Shown here in pieces: positions 1 to 10,062 of a stretch of 64,000 bases of DNA. Made by a program: the position numbers and the translations under genes. Position 1 is the first letter of the stretch. Each line of letters opens with the position of its first letter. The notes under the pieces were generated by a model. That model was not told the DNA's origin. It did no database searches and saw nothing but the letters and a program-made list of their open reading frames with translations. Origin of the DNA: Photorhabdus luminescens subsp. luminescens (GTDB lineage: Bacteria; Pseudomonadota; Gammaproteobacteria; Enterobacterales; Enterobacteriaceae); NCBI RefSeq assembly GCF_001083805.1, contig NZ_JXSK01000013.1, positions 1 to 64,000 of the forward strand. The letters are read 5' to 3'.

Positions 1-43
1 CTCCCTAAGATATCATTTTATATTAACTACAAATTGGTGAAAT

Positions 44-310
44 ATGATGAATAAATCAGAGATTTTTTCTATTATTAAAAACATTTTGACGAAAGAATTA
101 AATGTCGGTTCTCTTAATGACATAAGTGAATCAACATCATTACGTGATGAACTTGGGCTAGATTCAATGACTACACTGACATTTTTAATGTCTCTAGAGG
201 ATAACGTTCCAAATTTTATGATTGATGCAAATACATTGGAAGCCAGTGATGTACAAAGTATTGGCTCTGTCTGTGATTATGTTTTAGAACGCCTAAATGG
301 TGTATCATGA
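44..310 (+). CDS. Acyl carrier protein (stand-alone ACP/PCP)
   Basis: Small free-standing carrier protein of 88 residues. The motif GLDSM puts the phosphopantetheine-accepting serine at residue 41 inside an otherwise acidic helical protein, as usual for ACP/PCP proteins. It would hold acyl or aminoacyl thioesters for the ligases, dehydrogenase and KAS III-like proteins that follow. Two ATG codons are adjacent (44 and 47) behind a GGTG-type ribosome site, so the start is uncertain by one codon. It is the only carrier protein visible here and the first complete gene; the cluster probably extends upstream. Substrate unknown. Confidence 0.88.
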   Translation: MMNKSEIFSIIKNILTKELNVGSLNDISESTSLRDELGLDSMTTLTFLMSLEDNVPNFMIDANTLEASDVQSIGSVCDYVLERLNGVS

Positions 311-311
311 C

Positions 312-1190
312 ATGATTTACGTAAATCAAGTTTTCTGCGAAATAATGAATAAGAGATCTCTCAGAAAAACCCCAAGAAACCGTTATTCCATATACCAGAA
401 AGACTTGCATCGTATTTCTCAAGATGAATTAACTGATTCAACCTTATTAGAAGGTGAACAATACTCTTATACTGAATTAGGCGATTCTGTTCTTAAGAAA
501 ATGGAAAATTCTATTTTTTTAAGTGATGTTGATTTATCTATATTTGCCTATTGGACACCTGAGTTTGATCCGGATCATTCAGCTTTTGGTCCATATTTTA
601 TGGACCAATATAACCTTAAAGGATACTCATTCGACATTTGTGACAATGGAAGTTTGGTATCAACCACAGCTTTAGGTATTGCTGACAATTATTTATCTAG
701 TGATAGTGCGAGTAAAATATTACTGTTAGGAATGGAGCAAAATACTATTCCTCGTAATATTTCTAACGGATTTCCAATACCAGAGCGGTCTTGTGCTATT
801 GCAGCCTTACTCACAACGGAAAAAAGCAATGAAAATAAATGGATATTATTAAAAACAGGGCAGGTAAGTGAATGGGAGTTGGCTGATGGTTTGGATGCCT
901 TTGGCATGGTAAGAAATATATTGCATCAATTGCAGTTAGATGAAGAAGATACTGTATTATTAACAGAGCGTACAGGTTATTTCTTTAAAAAAATACGTTT
1001 TCAAATAGAAGCAAAAGATAGGAAAAATTCAATCAAATTTGCTTTCTTGAAACCTGAAGTCACAGGAATGAATATATTGTTACTTCTAGCGGATAAGACA
1101 CTAACACCATTAAATAGAAGGAACATATTATTAGTAGAGCATGATATGGAAAGTTTAAGAATAGCATGGTCTGTCTTACAAAAAATTTAG
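312..1190 (+). CDS. KAS III-like (thiolase-fold) protein lacking the catalytic cysteine
   Basis: A thiolase-fold protein of about 292 residues, recognisable by alignment with the two KAS III-like proteins further along the cluster. Where those have SNNC, this one has DNGS, so the nucleophilic Cys appears replaced by Ser; the PHNVN histidine motif is also absent. It is likely catalytically inactive as a ketosynthase and may be a structural partner, as PqsB is to PqsC, or a modified acyltransferase. A start at 312 (MIYVNQVF) fits the family's N-terminus better than an upstream ATG at 297, which overlaps the ACP gene. Function inferred from fold only. Confidence 0.6.
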   Translation: MIYVNQVFCEIMNKRSLRKTPRNRYSIYQKDLHRISQDELTDSTLLEGEQYSYTELGDSVLKKMENSIFLSDVDLSIFAYWTPEFDPDHSAFGPYFMDQYNLKGYSFDICDNGSLVSTTALGIADNYLSSDSASKILLLGMEQNTIPRNISNGFPIPERSCAIAALLTTEKSNENKWILLKTGQVSEWELADGLDAFGMVRNILHQLQLDEEDTVLLTERTGYFFKKIRFQIEAKDRKNSIKFAFLKPEVTGMNILLLLADKTLTPLNRRNILLVEHDMESLRIAWSVLQKI

Positions 1191-1200
1191 GAATCTAATC

Positions 1201-1875
1201 ATGTTTAATATCAGCTATCCATTCGAATCAAAGAAAGAACAACGTTTTCACTGGTCGATGGAACAATTAGCCCAAACAGTTTTCTCTACATCAAGCAAAA
1301 TTGTTGTGAGAAACGGGTTTGCTGTAGTTTCAGAAGAACAATGGAAGAATTCAGAATTACACTTTTTAGATGAAAAACAACATAGTTGGAAAGAGATAAA
1401 TACTGTCACTGTTCTTCCTGTCTGTAATAGTCTGAAGCGCCAGAGATTATTATTATGCAAATTGAAAGTAAAAGATGGTGATATTGCTCCACAAGAGATA
1501 GCGAAAAAGTATGTTAACTATCAATGTGAAATGATACGAATGCAACTTATTTGGATTGAACGATGGATATCGATTTTACTTGATCATACAGCCCAACGTA
1601 AGGTTGGCAATGTTTCTCTATTATCAATTTCCTCTATTCGTCTCCGTTTAGCGCAAGTTATACAGCGTCAATTATTATTATTTCAGTGTGTAGGAGACAT
1701 AAAAGAAAAAATACCTTCACAATTTGCTGAGCACGCAGCTGAAGAAATTGAGGAAATGATTAATATCCTGATTAAAATAACAGGGGGAAGAGCTCTTCTG
1801 CAACAAGGGTTGGTTGAAATGCAGCACATTTTTTCTGTTCTGAATCAAGTTTATTTGAGGAAGTTTCATGGTTAA
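1201..1875 (+). CDS. Uncharacterised biosynthetic protein, possible acyl-CoA dehydrogenase C-terminal-like helical domain
   Basis: 224 residues with no motif I can assign firmly. The C-terminal half is helical and includes GGRALLQQG, which weakly resembles the C-terminal helical domain of acyl-CoA dehydrogenases; no FAD-binding segment is visible. It sits 10 bp after the Cys-less KAS III-like gene and overlaps the start of the split dehydrogenase gene by 8 bp, so it is translated with that pair and may be a half-size partner of the dehydrogenase. It could equally be a cluster-specific protein of unknown fold. Confidence 0.6.
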   Translation: MFNISYPFESKKEQRFHWSMEQLAQTVFSTSSKIVVRNGFAVVSEEQWKNSELHFLDEKQHSWKEINTVTVLPVCNSLKRQRLLLCKLKVKDGDIAPQEIAKKYVNYQCEMIRMQLIWIERWISILLDHTAQRKVGNVSLLSISSIRLRLAQVIQRQLLLFQCVGDIKEKIPSQFAEHAAEEIEEMINILIKITGGRALLQQGLVEMQHIFSVLNQVYLRKFHG

Positions 1876-2946
1876 TTTTGACGATTCTATTGCCTGTACG
1901 CATTATGGAAAAAAATGGTTAGAGTTAGCTCAACTATTTCGCTCTTTGTCTTTGAAGGTGTTAGATGATCGGAATACTGTATTATCACATCTTGACGCAC
2001 CGCTTTTCGACCAACTTTATATGGATCGCAGTAGTAGCTGTCTGGAAAGGACAAAAATGTATGAAGTGCTTGCTTACGGAGATCCAAATGTCCTGCTGTC
2101 ATGTCCAGGTCCGTCTCTTTCCGGTATCATTGTACGAGAATTAGGCTCAACTGAACAACAAGACTATTTTTTGAATATGTGGCTCAGCATAAAGCTCGTA
2201 CCTGTATGGCAGTCACAGAGCCAAGCAAAGGCTCTGATGCAGGAAATCCGTCTTCATTGTTAAGTGATGATTTTGAACTTAACGCTGAAAAATGGCTAGT
2301 AGGTAATGGACACGATGCTACGATCGGAACAATGGTTGTCAGAACTGGAACGGGGCCATACAGTATCGGTGTAATTTTGTTGACACCTGAAACCCTTTCT
2401 CATCCTAAAGTTTTTCGTCAGTTGCTACCTGTTGCTGGACTGCAAGGTGCTGGCTTAAGCCACCTATATTTTGACAAAACTCCTATCTCTGAAGAACACA
2501 TTTTGGGCTTGCACCGTAGACCATTAGAAAGAGGTATGCACTCAGTGATAAAAACTTTTTATCGTATGAGGCCTTGTGTATGTGCTATGGCGTTAGGTAG
2601 TGCTCAAGCACTACTTGATTTTGCCATATCACATATAAGTAATGTGAAAGCTCGAGAGCTCCACTCCTCCTTGCAGATTGAAATTGAAGCTATAAGAAAT
2701 CTGAATTATCGTGCCGCCTTGAGAATAGATGATAACATATTGGATGGTGCAGCTGTTTCATTAGCCAAAGCTTGTTCTACCGAGTTTGTGGAAAAAGTTG
2801 TTCGTATCATGCCAAAGCTTGTTGGAACAGAGCTTTTTCTAACAGATATCTGGTTACAGAAGACAATTACTGATATTCAAGGATATGAATGGATGGAAGG
2901 AAGTCTGGATATGCAACGTCTAAATATTTTGGCTGGATCTATATAA
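1868..2946 (+). pseudogene. Acyl-CoA dehydrogenase family protein, split by a -1 frameshift at T TTT TTG
   Basis: Two overlapping frames together make a normal-length dehydrogenase of about 385 residues. The first frame runs 1868-2263; the second is open from before 2179 to 2946 and carries CMAVTEPSKGSDAG, the flavin-binding signature. Joining them at the T6 run near 2168-2174 gives a smooth reading (DYFFEYVAQHKARTCMAVTEP). Family members PltE, RedW and CloN3 oxidise carrier-bound prolyl groups to pyrroles; others oxidise acyl-ACP. The junction is a canonical -1 slippery heptamer in frame, so this may be programmed frameshifting or a phase-variable tract rather than a dead gene. Sequencing error is also possible. 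Confidence 0.7.
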
Positions 2947-2980
2947 TTTATTGAATATAACAAATAAATTGGTAATTTGT

Positions 2981-4351
2981 ATGACAATGCAATCCATATT
3001 TCAGCGGAGACATTTTCAGCGATATCAGTGGTTAAAATTACTTAGTGATCTTTGGAATACTGGCATCACACTTTGGGGAACTATGGTAGTTTCTGCAACT
3101 GCTGTGTTAATCAACATTAGCATTATTAGTCATAATTCACCTAATATGTTATATGTAACTGGATTATTCTTACCGCTGAATTATATGATGATGTCCATCC
3201 ATGAAGGATTGCGTGTACCTGCATTGCGGTATAGTTCACATTTAGGAAGTGCTAATTTTTCTCTATTAGGACAACGGTTATTATTGTTGTTTTTAGCTAT
3301 GTTAGCATTAATGGCAATACTCATATTCAATGTATGGTATTTTCGAAGTGGTATTTCTTATTTGTTTCATATTGAATCTTCACAGCAAGATGAAGTAATG
3401 AATTTTATCATTCCTATGCTTTTTATTGGGATAATGATTGGTTTTGCCACATTAATTTTATCCACTTTATTTGGTCTTGGATTTAATCGTTATGGAAGCT
3501 TACTAGGAATATCAGGTACCGTACTTAATATAGGTACAACTTACTTAACTGAGATATATTGGCATCAGGGCTTACAAAGCCTGATTTGGGGGGCAACTTT
3601 TGGTAGCTGCTATCTTATTTTAGTAGGAAGTATTTTACTCTATCGTCAAGGCGTGGTTATATCTTGGTTAAGAATGAGCGATCAATTTTTTCAAGTAATA
3701 AAAGATATATTTACGATGTCTTTACCCGTAATGGGGAGTTTCTCCCTTGTTTTTATTTTTTTATTTTCCTTTAATTATCTGGTGTCTTTTTATGATGTTT
3801 ATGAAATAGCAGGGTTTAGCATAGCTTTTCGTATACAGTCGTTTGTTATTTTGCCTGCTATTGCCTTAGGAACAGCTATAGCAATTCACTATAATAATTC
3901 TTTATCTAAACGGAATCTTGTCAGAGCTAACCAAGTATTTTTGATTGGTCTTAGTCTCACTGGTGTTATATATATATTTATTAGTGTTGCTGTATTCTTT
4001 TTGAAAGTTTGGTTAGTTAAGATTTTTACTTTAGATGAATTGATTGCTGAGGCTGCTTTACGCTATTTAAATTGTGTATCTCCATCCTATCTTAGCTTAG
4101 GCATAGTATTAGGGTTAATGACTGCTTTAGAGCAGATTGGTCAAGGATTACGAGTACTACTTATCAATATCACCTTGTATTCTCTGGAGATTGGAATAGC
4201 TGCATTATTAGGATTAAAGCAGGAAGATGCTACACGGTTGTATCTGACTATTGCTATTTTTAATTGGATTTCTGTGCTTTACACTTTTAGTATTTTTAAT
4301 AAAAAAAGTGATTTTAACATTAACTGCTCTTCCGGTGATATACACTCTTAA
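2981..4351 (+). CDS. MATE-family efflux transporter
   Basis: Polytopic membrane protein of about 456 residues with roughly twelve hydrophobic segments in two similar halves, the architecture of MATE (NorM/DinF-like) cation-coupled drug exporters. It probably exports the cluster's product or an intermediate, or gives self-resistance. An upstream in-frame TTG at 2951 is possible, but the ATG at 2981 places the start nearer the first hydrophobic segment. It lies 34 bp after the dehydrogenase gene and 25 bp before the ligase gene, in the same transcription unit. Confidence 0.82.
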   Translation: MTMQSIFQRRHFQRYQWLKLLSDLWNTGITLWGTMVVSATAVLINISIISHNSPNMLYVTGLFLPLNYMMMSIHEGLRVPALRYSSHLGSANFSLLGQRLLLLFLAMLALMAILIFNVWYFRSGISYLFHIESSQQDEVMNFIIPMLFIGIMIGFATLILSTLFGLGFNRYGSLLGISGTVLNIGTTYLTEIYWHQGLQSLIWGATFGSCYLILVGSILLYRQGVVISWLRMSDQFFQVIKDIFTMSLPVMGSFSLVFIFLFSFNYLVSFYDVYEIAGFSIAFRIQSFVILPAIALGTAIAIHYNNSLSKRNLVRANQVFLIGLSLTGVIYIFISVAVFFLKVWLVKIFTLDELIAEAALRYLNCVSPSYLSLGIVLGLMTALEQIGQGLRVLLINITLYSLEIGIAALLGLKQEDATRLYLTIAIFNWISVLYTFSIFNKKSDFNINCSSGDIHS

Positions 4352-4376
4352 TTAATTTAATTGTCAGGATGATTAC

Positions 4377-5954
4377 ATGAATTATAATTTGGTTGAGATT
4401 ATTAGAGATGCTGAAATGGCATATCCCCAAAAAACAGCTTTAATTTTCAACAATCAGAATTATACTTACAAAGATATATGGAGGCAAATATGTGCTATTG
4501 CAGCAGGTATGCGGCTGAATGGACTACAGCAAGGAGACAAGGTAGTAATTTGTTTAGGAAATCATGTAAACTCTATTGCTATATTTTTTGCTGCACAAAA
4601 ATTAGGTGCCTGTCCATCTATCATAGCATTTGATACACCAGAAGAAAAAATTAAATTTATTTTAAACAACAGTGGAGCTAGTTTCTTCTTCACTTCTTCA
4701 AAGATTGCAGCAACATTACTAAAATATGATCATTTTTATTTTTCAAACATTAATTTGATTGTTGATGAAGTTGAGAATATATATGCTGAAAATAATTTAA
4801 TTAATTTTTATGATTTTATTTCCGATCCGATTTCTGAAGCTAATATTCCACTTCAGGCAATTAGTGTTGATTTGGCTTCTATTATTTATACTTCAGGTTC
4901 TACTGGTGAACCGAAAGGAGTTATGTTAAGTCACCAAAATATGATGGCAGCTACACGGTCTCTGGTAAATTATTTAGAGTACCACCACGATGATACAGTA
5001 ATGGCAGTATTGCCAATTGCCTTTGATTACGGACTATATCAGATAATTTTAGCATTTTTTGTTGGGGGAACAGTGGTACTTGAGTCAAATAATACGCCTC
5101 CACCGGTAGTATTAAGGCATATTCAACAATACCGTTGCACAATTATGCCTGGGCTATCATCACTGTATAGTTTACTTGATATTTATGCTAGTAAAGGTTC
5201 TTTTGATTTGAGTTCTATACGTCTTGTCTCCAATACAGGTATGGCTTTGCGTAAACAGCATGTGTCAATGATTAAAAGACTATTCCCTACAGCCAAAATA
5301 TTTTCTATGTATGGACTGACAGAATGTAAACGTTGTACATATCTTCCTCCAGATGATCTAGACCGCAAACCAGATAGCGTAGGGATTGCTATCCCAAATA
5401 CTCAAATTATGGTTGTAAATGATAATAATCAACCCTGTGCAGTAGGCGAAATTGGACAGTTATTAATTCGCGGAGAAACTGTAATGCAAGGATATTGGCG
5501 TAATTCCGAAGCAACAGAAAAAAGAATTGGCATACATCCTATTTATGGGGATCGTTGTCTATATTCTGGTGACTATGGTTGGTTGGATGAAGAGGGGTAT
5601 TTTTATTTCGTTGGTCGTATGGATGAAGTTGCAAAAGTCCGTGGCCGCAAGGTAATTTTCAGTGAAATTGAAAAAGTTTTGTTTGGTCATAATTCTATTA
5701 TAGAAGCCGCGGTTATTGTACATTCTGGTGAAGAAAGTTCTGAAGATAGTATTATTGCTTTTGTGGCAACCCAGACACAAGAGAAACTATTAGAATCTGA
5801 TTTGAAACATTTTTGTTCTAATTTGTTAGAATTGCACCAAATACCCAGTGTTTTTATACAATTACCTCGGTTACCAAAAAATGCAAATGGAAAGTTTGAT
5901 AAGCATCAACTGCGTCAAAGATACCAATCTATAATTCAGGAGCGGTCCGCATGA
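4377..5954 (+). CDS. Adenylate-forming acyl/aminoacyl ligase (class I, exosortase-A-cluster type)
   Basis: 525-residue AMP-forming ligase. It has the P-loop YTSGSTGEPKGV, the motif MYGLTECKR followed by LPPDDLDRKP, the SGDYG aspartate, and a C-terminal PKNANGKFDK lysine. TECKR plus LPP(D/E) is what I recall from the ligases encoded with a PLP decarboxylase and an ACP in exosortase-A polysaccharide loci; this cluster carries a matching decarboxylase at 15908. The likely role is ATP-dependent loading of an acid or amino acid onto the ACP. Substrate not predictable by eye. The stop overlaps the next gene by 4 bp. Confidence 0.85.
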   Translation: MNYNLVEIIRDAEMAYPQKTALIFNNQNYTYKDIWRQICAIAAGMRLNGLQQGDKVVICLGNHVNSIAIFFAAQKLGACPSIIAFDTPEEKIKFILNNSGASFFFTSSKIAATLLKYDHFYFSNINLIVDEVENIYAENNLINFYDFISDPISEANIPLQAISVDLASIIYTSGSTGEPKGVMLSHQNMMAATRSLVNYLEYHHDDTVMAVLPIAFDYGLYQIILAFFVGGTVVLESNNTPPPVVLRHIQQYRCTIMPGLSSLYSLLDIYASKGSFDLSSIRLVSNTGMALRKQHVSMIKRLFPTAKIFSMYGLTECKRCTYLPPDDLDRKPDSVGIAIPNTQIMVVNDNNQPCAVGEIGQLLIRGETVMQGYWRNSEATEKRIGIHPIYGDRCLYSGDYGWLDEEGYFYFVGRMDEVAKVRGRKVIFSEIEKVLFGHNSIIEAAVIVHSGEESSEDSIIAFVATQTQEKLLESDLKHFCSNLLELHQIPSVFIQLPRLPKNANGKFDKHQLRQRYQSIIQERSA

Positions 5955-7024
5955 AACACCATCATGTGATATTGACATCTTGTGCTATTGTAGCAGTTAT
6001 TTTTGCAGGAATTTCTATCAACTTGGTTGCTGTTCGAGGAATTAATAATACTGAGGAGAAAGATACAAAAATATCTGTTACACAAAAAGGGCCTCCGCCA
6101 ATCTTGGTTGAAACAGCACAAGTCACTTCAATGAATTGGCAAGATAGAAAAAGTGTTATTGCTACAGTTAAATCAATACGCTATCTCCCTGTTCGAGCTG
6201 AAATATCTGGGACCATTTTGCAAATTGCACCTGCCGGAGGGCAGGTGCCAATCAATGGGGTATTGTACCATTTTGATGACCGCGTTGAACGTTTTCAGCT
6301 TAAGGAAAAAGAAGCTCACTTAGATATGACCCAGAAAAATACCAAGCGTGCCGATTTACTGGTGAATAAGGCAATTTCACAAGCAGCTCAACAAGCTGAG
6401 CACGTTAACTTAGCTCATGCTGTCAGTGAAGTAGAAAAATTTAAAAATACATTGCGTAAAATGATGGTTACAGCTCCATTTGCTGGAGTTGCTAGTTTAC
6501 ATGATTTGACGCCAGGACAGTTGATTCAGGAAGGCCAAACGTTATTTTCATTTTATGATCCAAATGATTTATATGTTGAATTCAATATCCCTGAAACTGA
6601 TATTGGAGCTCTATCGCCTGGTGTCCAGATTAATGTAAGTGATACTGTCTCTGGTTTTACTGGTATAGCCAACATTACATTGGTCAATACTGAAGTAAAT
6701 CCTATCAACAGAACTCTAACGTTACGAGCTAAATTGGAAAAAGGTAATTTTCGTCATGGTGCTAGCGTTCGGGTGACTTATCCTGCGAACGCTCCTCAGA
6801 TGACGCTAGTGATACCCAAAGTTTCTGTACGTTATAGTGCCTATGGGCAATCAGTATTTGTAGTAAAAGACAATCGAGTCCAACTCCGTTCTATTGTTAC
6901 TGGAGACGATAATGAGGGCATTGTCCAAGTAAGGAAAGGGTTAGAAAAAGGTGAATTAGTGGTGACTGCCGGGCAAATGCGTCTATACCCAGATGCTCCT
7001 ATTCGTCAGGAAACCCACCAATGA
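5951..7024 (+). CDS. RND efflux periplasmic adaptor (membrane fusion protein)
   Basis: 357 residues with an N-terminal membrane anchor (about residues 7-28), a lipoyl/barrel-sandwich region, a short helical hairpin and a beta-barrel domain, as in AcrA/MdtA-type adaptors. It bridges the inner-membrane pump encoded directly downstream (4-bp ATGA overlap) to an outer-membrane channel. No TolC-type channel gene is visible here, so the chromosomal TolC is probably used. The co-translated layout suggests dedicated export of the cluster's product. Confidence 0.9.
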   Translation: MKHHHVILTSCAIVAVIFAGISINLVAVRGINNTEEKDTKISVTQKGPPPILVETAQVTSMNWQDRKSVIATVKSIRYLPVRAEISGTILQIAPAGGQVPINGVLYHFDDRVERFQLKEKEAHLDMTQKNTKRADLLVNKAISQAAQQAEHVNLAHAVSEVEKFKNTLRKMMVTAPFAGVASLHDLTPGQLIQEGQTLFSFYDPNDLYVEFNIPETDIGALSPGVQINVSDTVSGFTGIANITLVNTEVNPINRTLTLRAKLEKGNFRHGASVRVTYPANAPQMTLVIPKVSVRYSAYGQSVFVVKDNRVQLRSIVTGDDNEGIVQVRKGLEKGELVVTAGQMRLYPDAPIRQETHQ

Positions 7025-10000
7025 AAATTATCGGTCTTTTTTTACGTCGTCCAATCATAGTAACAACATTTAGTGGCTTGCTGTTTATTGCTGGCTTGTT
7101 TTCTTTAGGGTATCTACCAGTAGGTCTCTATCCAAGAGTAGATGCAGACGCAATTAGTGTCAGTACTTTTTATCCTGGCGCCTCAGCAAATCTAATGGAT
7201 GGGCGTGTTACGTCAGAAGTATTATCGGCAGTATCTGGAATTGATGATATTAATTACGTCACCAGCACTTCAGAAACTGGACGTAGCAAAGTGGTATTGC
7301 ATTTGGCAATTGGTAGTGATACCCAAAAAGTACTAACTAATATCATGGAACGAGTCAATACCATATCTCATTTTCCTAATGATATGGAGCCACCGCAAAT
7401 CTCCCGTCAAGAAGCGGAACGAATTCCTGATTTCGCATTATCATTTACTAGTGAAACAATGCAAGCTGCACAGGTATCAGATTTTTTGCACCGAGTTGTT
7501 AAACCACGCTTAGAATCTTTAAAAGGGGTGGGGAATGTAGAAATATTGGGTAGTGAATATGCAATGAGAATTTGGTTAGATCCAGAGCGTATGGAACGCC
7601 ATGGTGTAACCGCAATAGATATCAGCAAAAGTTTAAAATTGGAGAATGCTCAAGCGAATGGAGGTGCTTTACATGATAGCAAATTACGTTTTCAACTTGT
7701 GCCAGAAACAGGGCTTTCAACAATAAGTGATTTTGCTAATTTATCTATTATAACTGCAACAAATATATCTCCGGTTCGTCTAAAGGATGTAGCTGATATA
7801 GAATTGGGAGGTAGTCAGCCGGAAATTAAATCTATTTTTAACGGTAAACCTGCCACAATAGTATTGATCAACTGGCAACAAGGTAGTAATCCCTTGTTAG
7901 CTGCTGATGATATATATAAAACTATAGGGGAATTGAAATCCAGTTTTCCTTATGATTTACAGGCTAACGTGCTTATCGACAGTAGTGAATATATTGGTGG
8001 TGCTGTACATGAAGTTTTCATCACTATTTTACTTACTTGTTGCGCTGTCACCCTAGTAATATTTTTGGGAGCAGGAACATTACGAGCTGTTGCGATCCCA
8101 GTTATTGCCATTCCACTCTCTTTGATTGGTGTGTGCTTAGTGATTTATTTGTGTGGTTTTTCAATTAATACACTGACCTTGTTAGCAATGGTTCTAGCAA
8201 CAGGGCTGGTAGTTGACGATGCCATAATTGTGTTAGACATAGCTCTGCATCGAATTCGAATGGGAGACACTCCTTATAAGGCTGCATTAAAAGGAGGGAA
8301 TGAAATTGCTATATCTCTAGTAACCATGACCTTAACTCTAGCAATCGTATATTTACCATTAGCATTTATTGGTGGAATTGTAGGAAAGTTATTTTCTGAA
8401 TTTGCAGTGACTCTTGCTGGAGCTGTAATTATCTCTGGGATATTAGCACTTAGCCTAACTCCCGTCATGTGCGCACGTATGCTATCAACCAATCATCAAC
8501 ATTCCCTGATGGTAATTCGAGTGGAAAAAATGTTTGCTCGCTTCCGTCGCAGCTATGAGCGTATTTTAATCCGGCTAATGAAAACTGGAAATTTCCCACT
8601 ATGGTTATGGGCAACTACATTAGCTGGAGTAATCATTTTGTTCATTATATTACCTCATGCATTGGCTCCTAAAGAAGATCAGGGAAGTTTAATGGTAATT
8701 GCAGAAGGCCCTAGTGTCATAGGAACAGACTATATTGAGCAACATACACCTATATTAGAGAATATTTATAGTACCTTACCGGAAATAGCTAATTTTAACT
8801 ATGTTATAGGCGTACCAAAAGACAACCAACTGCTTTCTTTTGTTCGATTAATTAATTGGTCCGAACGTCAACGTTCAACAATACAATTACAACCTGAATT
8901 GCAGAATATTGTTGCTAAAATCCCGGCGTTACAGTCGGTAGTAATCTTGCCTTCTTCCTTACCAGGTGTCGGAGGATTACCTTTCCAATTTGTGCTCAAG
9001 CACGAAGATAAAGATTACGCTAGTCTGGATACGCTTAGTGATCTAATGTTACGCGAAATGCGTGCTAGCGGTATGTTTTTATTTTTGAAAAAAGATTTGA
9101 AATATGATACTCCACAGATTCACATACGACTAGATCGTGAACAACTGGCAAAAGTGGGGATTTCCGCTTCAGATGTTGGTTATAGTATGAATTTGGCATA
9201 CGCCAATACTAAGCTACAACCTTTTATTTATGAGGGACGGACCTATAACGTCATCATGGCCTTGAAAAAAACTGAACGGGCTGCGATACAATCACTATTA
9301 GATCTACAAGTACGAAGTATAGATGGCAATCTTATTAGACTAGGAAGTCTGGTGACTCAGAATCCTGAAGTAGGTCCTGAATCTCTAAATACATTCCAAA
9401 AACAAGCTGCCGTGACACTACAAGGTGTGTTAGCTCCGGGAATAGGGCAATCAGAAGCAACAGAGTTTGCTCTTCAGCTACTCCACAATCTCAAGTCACA
9501 AGGAGTGTCATACGACCTATCAGGAGAAACACGACAAAGCAAAGAAGAAGGACAACGTTTACTAGTAACTTTTGCTATAGCATTAGTAGGTATTTATTGT
9601 CTATTAGCATTACAACTTACTAATTATCTGGGACCACTCATTGTTTTACTGGGTAGCATTCCTTTTTCAGTACTAGGTGCATTGCTAGCGTTATTTTGGT
9701 TTGATGTGCCGCTTGATATGTTTACACAAGTTGGCATGCTGACTTTGGTTGGGTTGATCAGTAAGCAAGGAATTTTAATGGTGCAGGCTACTGATAACTT
9801 ATGCAAGAAAAACGGTATTAGTATTTACTATGCAACTGTGAGAGCTTCCGCGTCTCGCTTACGTGCAATTGTTCTAACCACGCTGACCATGATATTAGGA
9901 GCCTTACCCCTTTTATTCGCCAGCGGTCCAGCGGCAGAATCTCGTTTTGAACTAGGTCTGGTGATTATCATGGGAATGTTAGTAGGTTCATGCCTTACCC

Positions 10001-10062
10001 TTTTCCTGCTGCCTTCGCTTTATATCTTTGTACATAAAAAAACGAATGGAGCCACATCGTGA
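7021..10062 (+). CDS. RND multidrug-type efflux permease (AcrB/MdtB family)
   Basis: 1013 residues, the normal length for HAE1-family RND pumps. It opens with LRRPIIVTTFSGLLF and has paired halves with large periplasmic loops. The proton-relay aspartates are in LATGLVVDDAIIVL, and the conserved FSALL-type region and C-terminal membrane bundle are present. With the adaptor before it, it would expel a hydrophobic product using proton motive force. It overlaps both neighbours by 4 bp, so translation is coupled. A pump inside a biosynthetic operon usually implies export and self-protection. Confidence 0.93.
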   Translation: MKIIGLFLRRPIIVTTFSGLLFIAGLFSLGYLPVGLYPRVDADAISVSTFYPGASANLMDGRVTSEVLSAVSGIDDINYVTSTSETGRSKVVLHLAIGSDTQKVLTNIMERVNTISHFPNDMEPPQISRQEAERIPDFALSFTSETMQAAQVSDFLHRVVKPRLESLKGVGNVEILGSEYAMRIWLDPERMERHGVTAIDISKSLKLENAQANGGALHDSKLRFQLVPETGLSTISDFANLSIITATNISPVRLKDVADIELGGSQPEIKSIFNGKPATIVLINWQQGSNPLLAADDIYKTIGELKSSFPYDLQANVLIDSSEYIGGAVHEVFITILLTCCAVTLVIFLGAGTLRAVAIPVIAIPLSLIGVCLVIYLCGFSINTLTLLAMVLATGLVVDDAIIVLDIALHRIRMGDTPYKAALKGGNEIAISLVTMTLTLAIVYLPLAFIGGIVGKLFSEFAVTLAGAVIISGILALSLTPVMCARMLSTNHQHSLMVIRVEKMFARFRRSYERILIRLMKTGNFPLWLWATTLAGVIILFIILPHALAPKEDQGSLMVIAEGPSVIGTDYIEQHTPILENIYSTLPEIANFNYVIGVPKDNQLLSFVRLINWSERQRSTIQLQPELQNIVAKIPALQSVVILPSSLPGVGGLPFQFVLKHEDKDYASLDTLSDLMLREMRASGMFLFLKKDLKYDTPQIHIRLDREQLAKVGISASDVGYSMNLAYANTKLQPFIYEGRTYNVIMALKKTERAAIQSLLDLQVRSIDGNLIRLGSLVTQNPEVGPESLNTFQKQAAVTLQGVLAPGIGQSEATEFALQLLHNLKSQGVSYDLSGETRQSKEEGQRLLVTFAIALVGIYCLLALQLTNYLGPLIVLLGSIPFSVLGALLALFWFDVPLDMFTQVGMLTLVGLISKQGILMVQATDNLCKKNGISIYYATVRASASRLRAIVLTTLTMILGALPLLFASGPAAESRFELGLVIIMGMLVGSCLTLFLLPSLYIFVHKKTNGATS

